From contig CBDCVY010000013.1 of assembly GCA_965223245.1 (NCBI GenBank), positions 248,001 to 312,000 of the forward strand: a stretch of 64,000 nt of DNA. The letters run 5' to 3'. The stretch comes from CBDCVY01 sp965223245 (GTDB lineage Bacteria; Nitrospinota; Nitrospinia; Nitrospinales; Nitrospinaceae). The notes under the pieces were generated by a model. That model was not told where the DNA came from. It did no database searches and was given only the letters and a program-made list of their open reading frames with translations. Positions 33,979 through 43,575 of the stretch are shown piece by piece. A program made the position numbers and the translations under genes. The first letter of the stretch is position 1. Each line of letters begins with the position of its first letter.

Positions 33979-36189
33979 ATGTTTTGGGGGAACTCAATAG
34001 TGAAGTCGAATGAAATGAATCACAGTGAAATTGGATTCAATGACCTTGTAAAAATGATTTTCAAAAGGAAAGTGACGCTGGGTCTATTTATATTGATTCC
34101 TATGATTTTCTCTGTAATTTATTCTTACACGATGACCCCAATCTACTCTGCGCAGGCCCAGGTGCTTATTGAAGGGAATTCAAGTCAAACCGCTACCTTG
34201 GAAGCAATTTTAAGAAAGCAGACAAGGGAAGTCAACTTTCTAGAAACTCAATATATCCTATTAAAAAGCAGAGCATTAATAAAAAGTGTAATTCAAAAAC
34301 TTGAATTGGAAGAAAGTGAAGAGTTTAAGCCTCGGGAAAGCTTGATTTCATTCGAACCATTAAAGAAGTCTATAAGTTGGGTTCTTGGTTTGATATTCGT
34401 AAATAATAAGGATGAGCCCATTGACGATACTGTAACTGATCCATATACAAAATTAGTAAACACTTTTTTAAAGCGATTGACCATTTCTCCTGTCCGAAAA
34501 ACCCAAGTGGTAAATGTGGTTTATCAAGGCTACTCTCCTGAGTTGGCCGCTAAAATTGTTAATACGCTTTGTGAAACATTTATTGAAAAGAATATTGAAT
34601 TGAAAAGTACTATAGACCAGGGAACAGGAGAATGGTTGAGGAAAAGGGTAAAAGAAGTCAATGAGGAATTAAAAGAATCAGAATTGGCTTTGCAGAAATA
34701 TAAAGAAGAACATGATGCTTTAGAGCTTGAAGAAAAGCGAGGTTTTGCAAACCAAAAGCTGGGTAGGATTTTAAGAGATATTTCGGTAGCAAAGTCTGAG
34801 CGGTTACGTTGGGAGGCTATTAGAAATCAAGTATTAAAAATGAAGCGAGATCCTAAAGAGATGCTTCAATCTTTGCCTGATGAACTGAAATCAGAAAATG
34901 TTGTTCGTCTAAGAAAAGAGTATATCGCTTTTCAACAAGAGTTAATTGTTCTTTCGAAATCCTATGGTTCCTCTCATCCAACTATCATAACTCTAAAAGC
35001 AAAAATTGATGCGATTGAGAAAAGAATTCCGGATGAGATGAACCGGGTATTGCGTAGTGTAAATAATGAGTTCGAAGCGGCCAGAGAAAAGGAAAATATT
35101 ATGCAGTCGGCTTTGGACAATATGAAGAAAAGAGCTATCAAAGCAGACAAAGAAACAATTGAATACACAAGTTTAAAGCATGAAGTGGAAGCCAATAAAA
35201 AATTATTTGATTTGCTATTGAATCGAATGAAGCAAATTAACGTTAGATCTCAAATTAGTGAAACCAATATTCGAGTGGTGGATACTGCCGAAGTTCCTTT
35301 GATTCCTGTGAAACCCAATAAAATATTATATTTGTTAATTGCGATGACTCTTGGTTTTTTTGGCGGGTTTATTTTTGTTTCTTATAAAGAATTTCAAGAC
35401 AAAACAGTTAAGTCAGAAAATCAGTTAGAAAATTCTTTGCCTTTCCCTGTATTGGGGACAGTGAGTACTCTAAGTGGTAAAAAGGATAAGAGATTTCCAA
35501 TACTTAATATTAACTCACAAACGGGATCTGAATTTCGGGATATGGTAACTAATCTCCGATGGATTCTTGCAGAACCCCACAGGGTAATAATGGTTACTAG
35601 TACTCTTTGTGGGGAGGGGAAAGCTACTGTTGCAGCGAATTTAGCGGTTGGAATTGCCCAGGTGGGAAAAAGAGTTTTATTGGTAGATGCCGATTTAAGG
35701 CAGCCCAAATTGAACGCCTTTTTTAAAACTAAACCATCTCCTGGATTAGCAGATTTACTTCAGGATGTTCAGTCCATTCAAAAAGTTGGCCAAGAAACAA
35801 AATTTAAAGGGCTTTGGGTACTTCCCACTGGCACAGTTGGCCCTAACTCTTATATATTCCAGGATTTATTTAACCCAGAAAAATTTAAAAAAGTTATTTC
35901 GTTTGTAAGGAATAAATTTGATGTTGTGTTGCTAGTTACTTCGCCGGCAAAAAAGTTTTCTGATGCTTCATTTATTGAGAAGTTTTGTGATGGCATAGTA
36001 TATGTTGTTGAAGCAGGAAAAAATGATCCTAAGACAATTGAAAGAGCCATTGAACAATTGTCTAAAGCACCTGCCTTATCCGCTGCAACTGATTTCTTGA
36101 ATGGGAATGGGGTTCGAGATGACGACGGTCATGGAATCAACGGTGAATCGCTTCGTAGGATTGGATTAGTGCTTAATAAGGTAGACTAA
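33979..36189 (+). CDS. Wzz/BY-kinase-like polysaccharide copolymerase with degenerate kinase site
   Basis: Inner-membrane protein of 736 residues with the PCP-2a layout. Helix 1 is at about 30-55, a periplasmic Wzz region with long coiled coil spans 60-430, the proline-rich motif AEVPLIPVKPNK precedes helix 2 (about 450-472), and a cytosolic BY-kinase-like domain spans about 500-736. Walker A' is intact (VLLVDADLRQP). Walker A is GEGKAT with A549 after K548, where Ser or Thr is expected. Walker B reads DVVLLVTSPA, with V653 replacing the aspartate. The usual C-terminal tyrosine cluster is absent. It likely controls chain length or export without tyrosine kinase activity. It leads the polysaccharide operon. 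Confidence 0.9.
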   Translation: MFWGNSIVKSNEMNHSEIGFNDLVKMIFKRKVTLGLFILIPMIFSVIYSYTMTPIYSAQAQVLIEGNSSQTATLEAILRKQTREVNFLETQYILLKSRALIKSVIQKLELEESEEFKPRESLISFEPLKKSISWVLGLIFVNNKDEPIDDTVTDPYTKLVNTFLKRLTISPVRKTQVVNVVYQGYSPELAAKIVNTLCETFIEKNIELKSTIDQGTGEWLRKRVKEVNEELKESELALQKYKEEHDALELEEKRGFANQKLGRILRDISVAKSERLRWEAIRNQVLKMKRDPKEMLQSLPDELKSENVVRLRKEYIAFQQELIVLSKSYGSSHPTIITLKAKIDAIEKRIPDEMNRVLRSVNNEFEAAREKENIMQSALDNMKKRAIKADKETIEYTSLKHEVEANKKLFDLLLNRMKQINVRSQISETNIRVVDTAEVPLIPVKPNKILYLLIAMTLGFFGGFIFVSYKEFQDKTVKSENQLENSLPFPVLGTVSTLSGKKDKRFPILNINSQTGSEFRDMVTNLRWILAEPHRVIMVTSTLCGEGKATVAANLAVGIAQVGKRVLLVDADLRQPKLNAFFKTKPSPGLADLLQDVQSIQKVGQETKFKGLWVLPTGTVGPNSYIFQDLFNPEKFKKVISFVRNKFDVVLLVTSPAKKFSDASFIEKFCDGIVYVVEAGKNDPKTIERAIEQLSKAPALSAATDFLNGNGVRDDDGHGINGESLRRIGLVLNKVD

Positions 36190-36224
36190 TTGCTCAGGAT
36201 TTTATTAGAGATAAACTTTAAATT

Positions 36225-37253
36225 ATGAAAATACTTGTTACTGGTTCTGCCGGTTTTGTAGGATATTTTACAGCAAAAAAATTATTAGAATTAGGTCATG
36301 AAATTGTAGGTGTCGATAATATTAATGATTATTATGATGTTAATCTTAAATACGAGCGACTGACCTCTTTAGAGAGACATCCTAACTTTTCCTTTTATAA
36401 GGAAGATCTATCCGTCCTAGAATCAGTTAATAAAATTTTCAAAGATGAAAAACCTAAAAGAGTTATTCATCTTGCTGCGCAACCTGGGGTTCGATATTCA
36501 TTAAAGTTTCCTGAGAAGTATATTCAAAGTAACATTGTTGCTTTTATGAATTTATTGGAAGCTTGTCGCCATTTTGGTACTGAGCATTTTGCGTATGCAT
36601 CATCCAGTTCTGTATATGGATTGAATGGTACATATCCTCTTTCTGTTAAAGATAATGTAGACCATCCTGTTTCTTTGTATGCGGCTACAAAAAAAAGTAA
36701 CGAATTAATGGCTCATACCTACTCCCACCTTTTTAATATTCCAACAACAGGATTAAGATTTTTTACCGTATATGGACCTATGGGGCGTCCAGATATGGCA
36801 TATTTTTCTTTTGCGAAAAGAATTTTAGAAGGCCAAACGATTGAAGTTTTTAATGAAGGTAAAATGTTTAGAGATTTTACTTACATTGACGATATTGTGG
36901 AAGGAGTTGTTCGTGTTTCTATGAAAATTCCTGAACCCAACCCCTCTTGGGATGCAAAAAGCCCTGACCCTAGCTCATCTCTTGCACCCTATCGGGTCTA
37001 TAATATAGGTTGTAATTCTCCTGTGAATTTAATGGACTTTATAAAGGAAATTGAAAAAAATTTGGGTAAGGAAGCAAACATGAAATTTTTACCCATGCAA
37101 CCAGGGGATGTTGTTAAAACGCATGCGGACGTAGATGACCTAGTCCGTGACTTAAATTATAAACCTCAGGTTGATTATCGAACAGGGGTTAAGCAGTTTG
37201 TAGAATGGTTTGTTGAGTATTGGGAATCAGAAAAAAGTAAGGTTCAGGCCTGA
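36225..37253 (+). CDS. NAD-dependent sugar epimerase, UDP-glucuronate 4-epimerase-like
   Basis: Extended short-chain dehydrogenase of 342 residues. The NAD-binding fold starts at residue 2 with ILVTGSAGFVG, and HEIVGVDNINDYYDVNLKYE follows, a phrase typical of UDP-glucuronate 4-epimerases (CapI/LspL type). The active site is SSVYG with Tyr-x3-Lys in YAATKKSNE, and FFTVYGPMGRPDMA and FRDFTYIDDIVEG are also family phrases. It should convert UDP-glucuronate to UDP-galacturonate or a similar pair, giving an acidic sugar for the polymer. It lies 35 bases after the copolymerase gene in the operon. Exact substrate is not proved by sequence. Confidence 0.85.
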   Translation: MKILVTGSAGFVGYFTAKKLLELGHEIVGVDNINDYYDVNLKYERLTSLERHPNFSFYKEDLSVLESVNKIFKDEKPKRVIHLAAQPGVRYSLKFPEKYIQSNIVAFMNLLEACRHFGTEHFAYASSSSVYGLNGTYPLSVKDNVDHPVSLYAATKKSNELMAHTYSHLFNIPTTGLRFFTVYGPMGRPDMAYFSFAKRILEGQTIEVFNEGKMFRDFTYIDDIVEGVVRVSMKIPEPNPSWDAKSPDPSSSLAPYRVYNIGCNSPVNLMDFIKEIEKNLGKEANMKFLPMQPGDVVKTHADVDDLVRDLNYKPQVDYRTGVKQFVEWFVEYWESEKSKVQA

Positions 37254-37315
37254 TATTTTGGCGCCCCCTCCCGTAAAAATTTCTATTAAAATTTTCTTCG
37301 AGCAATTAAATAATA

Positions 37316-38713
37316 ATGGATGGCACTGACAAAGTTGAATCCGCAAATTTCATAGTATCCCTTTGGAAACGGTTTACCCGTGGGTCTGTGAATAGAAACA
37401 TACTTGGGGCTTTGCTTACCGTCGGTGGAATCATGTTTTTAGTAAAGCTGATATCGATGGTAAAAGATATGGTCTTGGCATACTCTTTTGGAACCGGAGA
37501 TGCGATTGATGCTTTTATTATTGCTTTCATTATCCCGAATTTCATAATAAGTATTCTTGGAAGTACATTTAGAGCCGCAGTTATTCCCACTTTCATCGAG
37601 GAAAGAGAAAACAAGGGGCCTGAGGCAGCTCAGCAGGTGTTATCCGGGATTGTGGTTTTAGCCCTGGTTTTTTTAATTGCTCTTACTTTATTGATGACCC
37701 TTTTTTGCGATCCTATCTTAAAATTTTTGGGATCTGGTTTTAGCAAAGAAAAACTAGATTTATGTCGAGAGATTTACTTTGGCTTGTTACCAATTATTTT
37801 TTTAAGTTGTTTTTCAAGGATATTTAGTGCTGTCCTTAATGCAGACAAGCGGTTTGGTATTGCTTCAGCTTGCGATGTTTTTATTCCAACTATTATTATT
37901 TTATTTGTTTTGTGCTTTGCTGATTCTTGGGGAATCCATGCCTTAGTTTGGGGGACGGTAGTTGGCTTTTTTGTAAATTGGTTGACTTTGTTTATTGTAT
38001 TAAAATCTAAAAAGTTAAGTTTGAAGCCTAGGTGGACTGGATTTACTCCCCCTATTAAGCAAATTATCCATCAGTACGTTCCATTAATGATGGGTTACTT
38101 TATAATTTTAAGTGCAGAAATGATTGATAAAGCCATGGCGTCAATGCTTCCGGCTGGAAGTGTTGCTTCTTTAAACTATGGAATAAAAATTCCTTCGGTA
38201 GTAATGGGCATTTGTTCTGCAGGTTTAGGAACAGCGGTATTGCCTTATTTTTCTCAAATGGTTGCTGAAAAAAACTGGTTGGGAATGGGGCATACCTTGC
38301 GAAAATATTTTTGGATGATTATTAAACTATCTATCCCTTTAGCCCTTTTGTTGATTCTGTGTTCTGAGTTGATGACAAAAATATTGTTTCAGCGTGGAGC
38401 TTTTAGTGAAAGTGACTCTCAAATAGTTAGTTCAATTCAATCCATGTACTTTATACAATTACCATTTCACTTAATAAAGGTTCTAGGAATTCCTATACTA
38501 AACTCTTTGAAACAAAATCAAGCTTTAATGAAAAATGCTGCCTTTCATACTGTAATTAACATTGGTTTGAATTTTGTTTTTATGGGTCCACTTGGAGTGA
38601 AGGGATTAGCATTAGCAACAAGTGTGGCACAAATTCTCTCATGCGTCGTAATTTATTGGTATATAAATAAAATAGAGCATTTAAATCTAAAAAAAATGCT
38701 ATTTAAAAATTAG
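37316..38713 (+). CDS. MurJ/MviN-type lipid flippase, probably acting as Wzx
   Basis: Integral membrane protein of 465 residues with about twelve to thirteen helices and no other domain. It resembles the MurJ branch of the MOP superfamily: the N-terminal LGALLTVGGIMFLVKLISMV, DMVLAYSFGTGDAIDAFIIA and FRAAVIPTFIE are family phrases. In this place, between sugar epimerase and glycosyltransferases, it probably flips the lipid-linked polysaccharide repeat unit rather than lipid II, although a second lipid II flippase cannot be excluded. MurJ proteins are usually slightly longer (about 500-520). The start at 37316 has no good ribosome site, and an internal start is possible. Confidence 0.82.
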   Translation: MDGTDKVESANFIVSLWKRFTRGSVNRNILGALLTVGGIMFLVKLISMVKDMVLAYSFGTGDAIDAFIIAFIIPNFIISILGSTFRAAVIPTFIEERENKGPEAAQQVLSGIVVLALVFLIALTLLMTLFCDPILKFLGSGFSKEKLDLCREIYFGLLPIIFLSCFSRIFSAVLNADKRFGIASACDVFIPTIIILFVLCFADSWGIHALVWGTVVGFFVNWLTLFIVLKSKKLSLKPRWTGFTPPIKQIIHQYVPLMMGYFIILSAEMIDKAMASMLPAGSVASLNYGIKIPSVVMGICSAGLGTAVLPYFSQMVAEKNWLGMGHTLRKYFWMIIKLSIPLALLLILCSELMTKILFQRGAFSESDSQIVSSIQSMYFIQLPFHLIKVLGIPILNSLKQNQALMKNAAFHTVINIGLNFVFMGPLGVKGLALATSVAQILSCVVIYWYINKIEHLNLKKMLFKN

Positions 38714-38745
38714 ATTAAATTTTTGGTTTTTTCGCTATTTGAAAA

Positions 38746-39870
38746 ATGACTATTGAAAAAGAAAAAAAGAAGATTTCACTGGTAATACATAGAATATCCG
38801 CAGGTGGAGCGGAAAAAATAATGGCGACTATTGCTAATTATTTATCGGAAAATGGGTGGAAAGTTTTTTTGTTAACCTTTGATGATGGAAAGATAGCTCC
38901 ATTTTATCCTTTGAATAAAAATATTAAATGGATTCCTTTAAACCTTTTAAAAGAAACTGAGGGGAAACTTCAAAAAGGTTATCATTTATTCCGTCGAATT
39001 TGGATTTTAAGAAAAACCTTAAAAAGCTTAAAAGCAAAAGTTGCTATTTCATTTATTGCGAAAGTAAACATTCTCTCCATTATTGCTACATTAGGAACAT
39101 CAGTAAAAGTAATTGTTTCTGAAAGGATTGATCCAAAGCATTCATTTTTTGGTTATGGTAGTAGAATCAGATATCTGAAATTTTGGGCTTACAATAAAGC
39201 TGCCAGAATTATTGTTCTTTCCAAAGAGATGGCCCATGATTTTCCACCTTATATTGCAAGGAAAATAACGGTCATTCCTAATCCTGTTAGCCTCAAAAAT
39301 TTATCAATATTGAAGTCCAATGGAAGCCCAAACGGTAGAAAAGTGATTGCTATGGGACGGCTACACCCTCAAAAAGGATTTGATACCCTAATTGAAGCAT
39401 TTTCAAAATTAGACTCAAATTATTCAGATTGGAAATTATGTATTTGGGGGCAGGGAGACCATAAAGAGAATTTAATTCAATTGCGTGATAGTTTAGGATT
39501 AAAGGATAGGGTTGCTTTCCCGGGAGTCACAAATCAACCTTTAGATGAAATGAAAAAAAGTGATTTATTTGTGCTTTCCTCACGGTTTGAAGGATTTCCA
39601 AATGTGTTGGTGGAAGCTATGGCGGTCGGTCTGCCTGTTTTGAGTTTTAATTGCGTTAGCACAATAAAAGACATCATTCAAAATGGTGAAAATGGTGTCA
39701 TTGTTGATAAAAAAGATTCAGAGGGTTTGTCCACGGCAATGATGGAAATTATGGCCGATGAGAGCAAAAGAAAAAGCTTAGGAAACAAAGCTAAAGATGT
39801 TTTAAATAAATTCAGTATGGATAAAGTAATGAGTAAGTGGGAAAAAGTAATTGAAGATTCTATGAATTGA
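38746..39870 (+). CDS. Glycosyltransferase family 4
   Basis: Cytoplasmic GT-B glycosyltransferase of 374 residues. The N-terminal domain contains the glycine-rich acceptor loop HRISAGGAEKIMATIANYL. The C-terminal domain starts near 190 with IPNPV and AMGRLHPQKGFDTLIEAF. The donor-binding E-x7-E region is SSRFEGFPNVLVEAMAVGLP at about 280-300. Retaining transfer of a sugar from a nucleotide donor onto the growing lipid-linked repeat unit is expected. It is one of four GT4 enzymes in this operon. Sugar specificity cannot be read from sequence. Confidence 0.9.
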   Translation: MTIEKEKKKISLVIHRISAGGAEKIMATIANYLSENGWKVFLLTFDDGKIAPFYPLNKNIKWIPLNLLKETEGKLQKGYHLFRRIWILRKTLKSLKAKVAISFIAKVNILSIIATLGTSVKVIVSERIDPKHSFFGYGSRIRYLKFWAYNKAARIIVLSKEMAHDFPPYIARKITVIPNPVSLKNLSILKSNGSPNGRKVIAMGRLHPQKGFDTLIEAFSKLDSNYSDWKLCIWGQGDHKENLIQLRDSLGLKDRVAFPGVTNQPLDEMKKSDLFVLSSRFEGFPNVLVEAMAVGLPVLSFNCVSTIKDIIQNGENGVIVDKKDSEGLSTAMMEIMADESKRKSLGNKAKDVLNKFSMDKVMSKWEKVIEDSMN

Positions 39871-39919
39871 TTATTGACCTTGAAGTTTATTATGGTTAGA
39901 AAAACTTAGATTCCTTATC

Positions 39920-41203
39920 ATGCAAATATTTTTTAAATCAACAATATTATTTCTATTTTTTATTTGCTTAGTTCCTGCCTTAGGAGGAGTTGATATTTTG
40001 CTAGCTCAAGGATATTTAGGTGTTTCTATTCCTTATCCGTCAATGATTTTTTTAATGATTTTATTTTTTCCTTTAGTTTTATATAACGTATTTAAGGATG
40101 GAGGAAGGGAGCTTTTAAAAAGTTATAATTGGACTTTATGGATTACTTTGCCATTATTTTTTTGTTGCGTCATATGGGTTCTCTATAGTCTCCATCCACA
40201 CGCGACCTTAATTTTAAAACCAAAAATTATGCCTGTTTACCAGTTTTTATTGGTGATTATGGCAATAACTATCGGTACCTTTGATTATTTTATAGATCAT
40301 TATCGAAAACTTTCATTTGGAATATTAGTGGTAATTTGTACTGGACTTTGGATTGATTTCTTTTTTCCTTTGACCTTTTCTACTATTCCATCAAGGGCAG
40401 CAGGATTTAGTTTAAACTCAAATTTGGCTGCATTAGAGTTAGTTTTTACTACTATTGCTACGGTTGACTGGAGAAAAAATTCTTACTGGAATTTATTTGT
40501 TTTTGGGTTGGCCGGAGCTAGTATTTTTTTAACTTTATCCGTGGGAGGGATCTTTCTTTTTATTGGCACATTTGGGCTTTATCTTTTAGTGGTGTTATTG
40601 CAAAAAGGTTTTAATTTAGGACAGATCTTTTTTTTTCTAAGTATTCCCATTCTAATTCTTTTGATATTTATTCCAGTGGTAAGTTTTTTTGTTGAATCGA
40701 CTGATACTTTTTCAGGTAGAGGTGCCCAACTTAGATTTCAAGAAATAATTGCATTTTTTTCGGGGGATTTTTCTTTTTTGACAGGTCATGAACGAGGAAC
40801 TGTTGCGGGTAGATTTTGGGATGATATTAGTGAATCCCCGCTCATTGGGCATGGAGTTGGTTATTATATTCCTGATTTAGGCCCTCACAATATGTATCTT
40901 TTGTTTTGGGCAGTAACAGGAGTTTTTGGTTTGATAATTTATATAGGCTTTATTCTTGGCTCATTTTATTTCTTTTATAGTAAAAATAACACACAGGGTA
41001 TGGTTTATGTGTTTGTATTTTCTATTGCAAGTTTGTATAACCACACACTAATAGTGACCCACAATATTACAACGTTTTTAGTTATTCTTGCTGTGATATC
41101 TGCAAAAAAATATTTTGCGCAATCCACCGTTCAGGCCAAACCTGAAAACGAAATTATAAAGCCTCACGGTTTCCCGTTGAAAGAGCTCAAAGACAATAGT
41201 TAA
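39920..41203 (+). CDS. O-antigen polymerase/ligase-like membrane protein (Wzy-type)
   Basis: Integral membrane protein of 427 residues with about eleven helices. The Wzy_C-like signature is in the large periplasmic loop and following helix: SESPLIGHGVGYYIP then GPHNMYLLFWAVTGVFGL, at about 310-345. The RG-A-QLRFQE region (about 262-275) supplies the arginines common in these loops. In the operon context it is most likely the polymerase that joins repeat units after flipping, but ligases share the same signature. It stands between two GT4 genes, with 40-50-base gaps. Confidence 0.82.
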   Translation: MQIFFKSTILFLFFICLVPALGGVDILLAQGYLGVSIPYPSMIFLMILFFPLVLYNVFKDGGRELLKSYNWTLWITLPLFFCCVIWVLYSLHPHATLILKPKIMPVYQFLLVIMAITIGTFDYFIDHYRKLSFGILVVICTGLWIDFFFPLTFSTIPSRAAGFSLNSNLAALELVFTTIATVDWRKNSYWNLFVFGLAGASIFLTLSVGGIFLFIGTFGLYLLVVLLQKGFNLGQIFFFLSIPILILLIFIPVVSFFVESTDTFSGRGAQLRFQEIIAFFSGDFSFLTGHERGTVAGRFWDDISESPLIGHGVGYYIPDLGPHNMYLLFWAVTGVFGLIIYIGFILGSFYFFYSKNNTQGMVYVFVFSIASLYNHTLIVTHNITTFLVILAVISAKKYFAQSTVQAKPENEIIKPHGFPLKELKDNS

Positions 41204-41242
41204 TGAAAATGTTTTTTTTGTAATTTTTACTGAAACTAAACT

Positions 41243-42385
41243 ATGAAGAAAGTTGTTTTTGTAATTCGGGCATTAATGTATGGAGGAGCTGAGCGGCAGT
41301 TAATTACCCTTGCCAAAGCTTTAAGCAAAGATCATGAGGTGGCGATCATTTTTTTCTATGGCGGTCCGATGGAAAAAGAGCTTGCAAATACATCGGTCAA
41401 GTGCGTTCATGTTGAAAAATGCGGGAGGTGGGATCTATTTTTTCTTTTCCGAATTTTTAAACCCTTAAAAAGATTGAATCCGGATGTGATTCATGGATAT
41501 ATGGAAATGGCAAACATTTTGACTGTTTTGTTAAAACCATTTTTTCCAAAGGCAAAAGTAGTATGGGGGATCCGTGCTTCTAATATTGATTTTAGTCACT
41601 ATGACTGGTTTGTGCGTTTGGCTGATCGGGTAGAAAGGTTTTTGGCGAAGTTCGCAGATTTAGTAATCTTCAACTCTAAATCAGGATTAGAGTTTTATGG
41701 AAATAGAGGTTTCTCTACCAGAAAATCTATAGTAATTCCGAATGGTATAGATATAGAAAAATTTCAACCAGATAAAAGAGCGAGGGAACGGTTTAGAGGT
41801 GAGTTTAATATAGGAGACAGAGATATTTTAATTGGAAACGTGGGAAGATTGGCACCTCAAAAAGACCATAAAACCTTTATTCGTGCAGCTTCAAACCTAA
41901 TCGAAAAAAAGAAAAATATAAAATTTTTATGTATTGGGGGTGTTCAGGATCAGAAATATGTAGACGAGGTAAAAGCACTTGTAAATCAACTCGAATTGAA
42001 TAAAGTTTTGATATGGTTAGAACCTCGTAGCGATATGAAAGAAGTCTATAACGGTTTAGATATTCTCACTTCTTCTTCTAGTTGGGGAGAAGGCTTTTCA
42101 AATGTGGTGGGAGAAGCAATGGCATGTGGAGTTCCAAGTGTGGTCACTGATGTGGGCGATTCTTCATGGATCGTAGGAGAACTTGGGGTGACAGTGCCCC
42201 CTAATGATCCTAAGGCTCTTGCTGAAGGTTGGAGCAAATGTATTGATTCTTTGGAAAGTCTCCGAGGAAGCCCTGTGAGATTTCAAATGGAAGAGAATTT
42301 TAGTGTTGAAAAGCTGGTTGAAAGGACAAAGAATGCTCTTGATTTAAAATCAAACAATTTGAGTGAGAAGACTTTAACCTTGTGA
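41243..42385 (+). CDS. Glycosyltransferase family 4
   Basis: GT-B enzyme of 380 residues. The N-terminus has IRALMYGGAERQLITLAKAL, and the interdomain phrase is VIPNGIDIEKFQP (about 172-184). NVGRLAPQKDHKTFIRAA opens the donor domain, and the E-x7-E motif is GEGFSNVVGEAMACGVP. The gene is coupled to the next GT4 gene through a GTGA overlap at 42382. It is closely related in design to the 42382 product, which suggests an old tandem duplication. Donor and acceptor are unknown. Confidence 0.9.
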   Translation: MKKVVFVIRALMYGGAERQLITLAKALSKDHEVAIIFFYGGPMEKELANTSVKCVHVEKCGRWDLFFLFRIFKPLKRLNPDVIHGYMEMANILTVLLKPFFPKAKVVWGIRASNIDFSHYDWFVRLADRVERFLAKFADLVIFNSKSGLEFYGNRGFSTRKSIVIPNGIDIEKFQPDKRARERFRGEFNIGDRDILIGNVGRLAPQKDHKTFIRAASNLIEKKKNIKFLCIGGVQDQKYVDEVKALVNQLELNKVLIWLEPRSDMKEVYNGLDILTSSSSWGEGFSNVVGEAMACGVPSVVTDVGDSSWIVGELGVTVPPNDPKALAEGWSKCIDSLESLRGSPVRFQMEENFSVEKLVERTKNALDLKSNNLSEKTLTL

Positions 42386-43548
42386 TTTCATTGGAAAACT
42401 CAAAAAAAATAAAAATACTATTTGTCGTTACAAATTTGGGTACTGGTGGAGCAGAAACTATGCTTTTAAATTTTTTAAGTCGCATGGATAGTAAAGTTTT
42501 CCAACCTCAGGTCATTTCTCTTATTAGTGTTAATAAAATAGGGGAAAAATTGAAAGATATAGGTATCCCCGTTTTTGCTCTTGGGTTTAACCCGTCCTCA
42601 GTGAACCCTTTTCCCCTATTTAAGCTTATCAAAAAAGTCCGAGAAATTAAGCCCGATGTAATTCAGGGTTGGATGTATCACGGTAATTTTTTTGCGTTAA
42701 TAGGTAATAGATTTTTAAGTAAAAAAGCATTGCTTTTTTGGAGTATTCACCACTCAGTCTATAATCTAAAAAATGAAAAAAAAATTACCGCTTTACTGAT
42801 TCGTTTGTGTGCCAAGTTTTCTAAGAAGGTTGAAAAAATTCATTATGTGGCCGATGAATCGGCTAGATTGCATAAAGCCATTGGATTTAGCAAAGATAAC
42901 TCGGTATTGATACCCAATGGATTTGATACAAAAAGGTTCAAGCCAGATCCCGAGGCAAAAAATCAATTTCGAAAAGAACTTAGACTCTCAAATAATACTT
43001 TATTGGTTGGATTGGTCGCCCGATATCATCCTATGAAGGATCATAAAAATTTCATCCAAGCTGCTAGAATTACACTGGAAAAGTTTCCAATGGCAAAGTT
43101 TCTATTAGTTGGAGAAAATGTTGACGAAAAAAATGAAGAATTAAATAAGCTAATTTGCCAGCAAGAGATAGAAAATAACGTTATACTATTAGGAGTTCGT
43201 GACGATATTCCAAGTATTGTAGCGTCTTTGGACGTTGCAGTTAACTGTTCCTACTCAGAAAGTTTCCCCTTAGTTGTGGGAGAAGCTATGGCCGCAGGAA
43301 TACCCTGTGTTGTAACAGATACAGGGGCTAGTAGCTGGATAGTCAGTAATACCGGGAGGGTTGTACCAATTAAAGATTCAAATGCTTTAGCTAAAGCAAT
43401 TAATGAAATTTTATTTTTAGAATCTTCGAATCGCATTGCTCTGGGCGAAAAAGCCCGAGAGAGAGTTCAAAAGTATTTTGATTTAAATGAAATTGTTAGA
43501 AAATTTGAACTTCTTTATTTAGGTTCACTATCAGAAATTAAAAAATAA
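42382..43548 (+). CDS. Glycosyltransferase family 4
   Basis: GT-B enzyme of 388 residues, starting with GTG at 42382 within the stop of the preceding gene (four-base overlap, translational coupling). Features are VTNLGTGGAETMLLNFL at the N-terminus, VLIPNGFDTKRFKPD at the hinge, VGLVARYHPMKDHKNFIQAA in the donor domain, and SYSESFPLVVGEAMAAGIPC as the E-x7-E region. The gene is 27 bases upstream of the third PaaK/CapK-like gene. Sugar specificity is unknown. Confidence 0.9.
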   Translation: MISLENSKKIKILFVVTNLGTGGAETMLLNFLSRMDSKVFQPQVISLISVNKIGEKLKDIGIPVFALGFNPSSVNPFPLFKLIKKVREIKPDVIQGWMYHGNFFALIGNRFLSKKALLFWSIHHSVYNLKNEKKITALLIRLCAKFSKKVEKIHYVADESARLHKAIGFSKDNSVLIPNGFDTKRFKPDPEAKNQFRKELRLSNNTLLVGLVARYHPMKDHKNFIQAARITLEKFPMAKFLLVGENVDEKNEELNKLICQQEIENNVILLGVRDDIPSIVASLDVAVNCSYSESFPLVVGEAMAAGIPCVVTDTGASSWIVSNTGRVVPIKDSNALAKAINEILFLESSNRIALGEKARERVQKYFDLNEIVRKFELLYLGSLSEIKK

Positions 43549-43575
43549 AATTAACCTGTCCCATATTACCAACTG

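Noticed and set aside
37319..37340. TGGCAC resembling a sigma-54 -24 element
   Set aside because: The GC element at the required distance is missing (GT instead), and it lies within the coding region.
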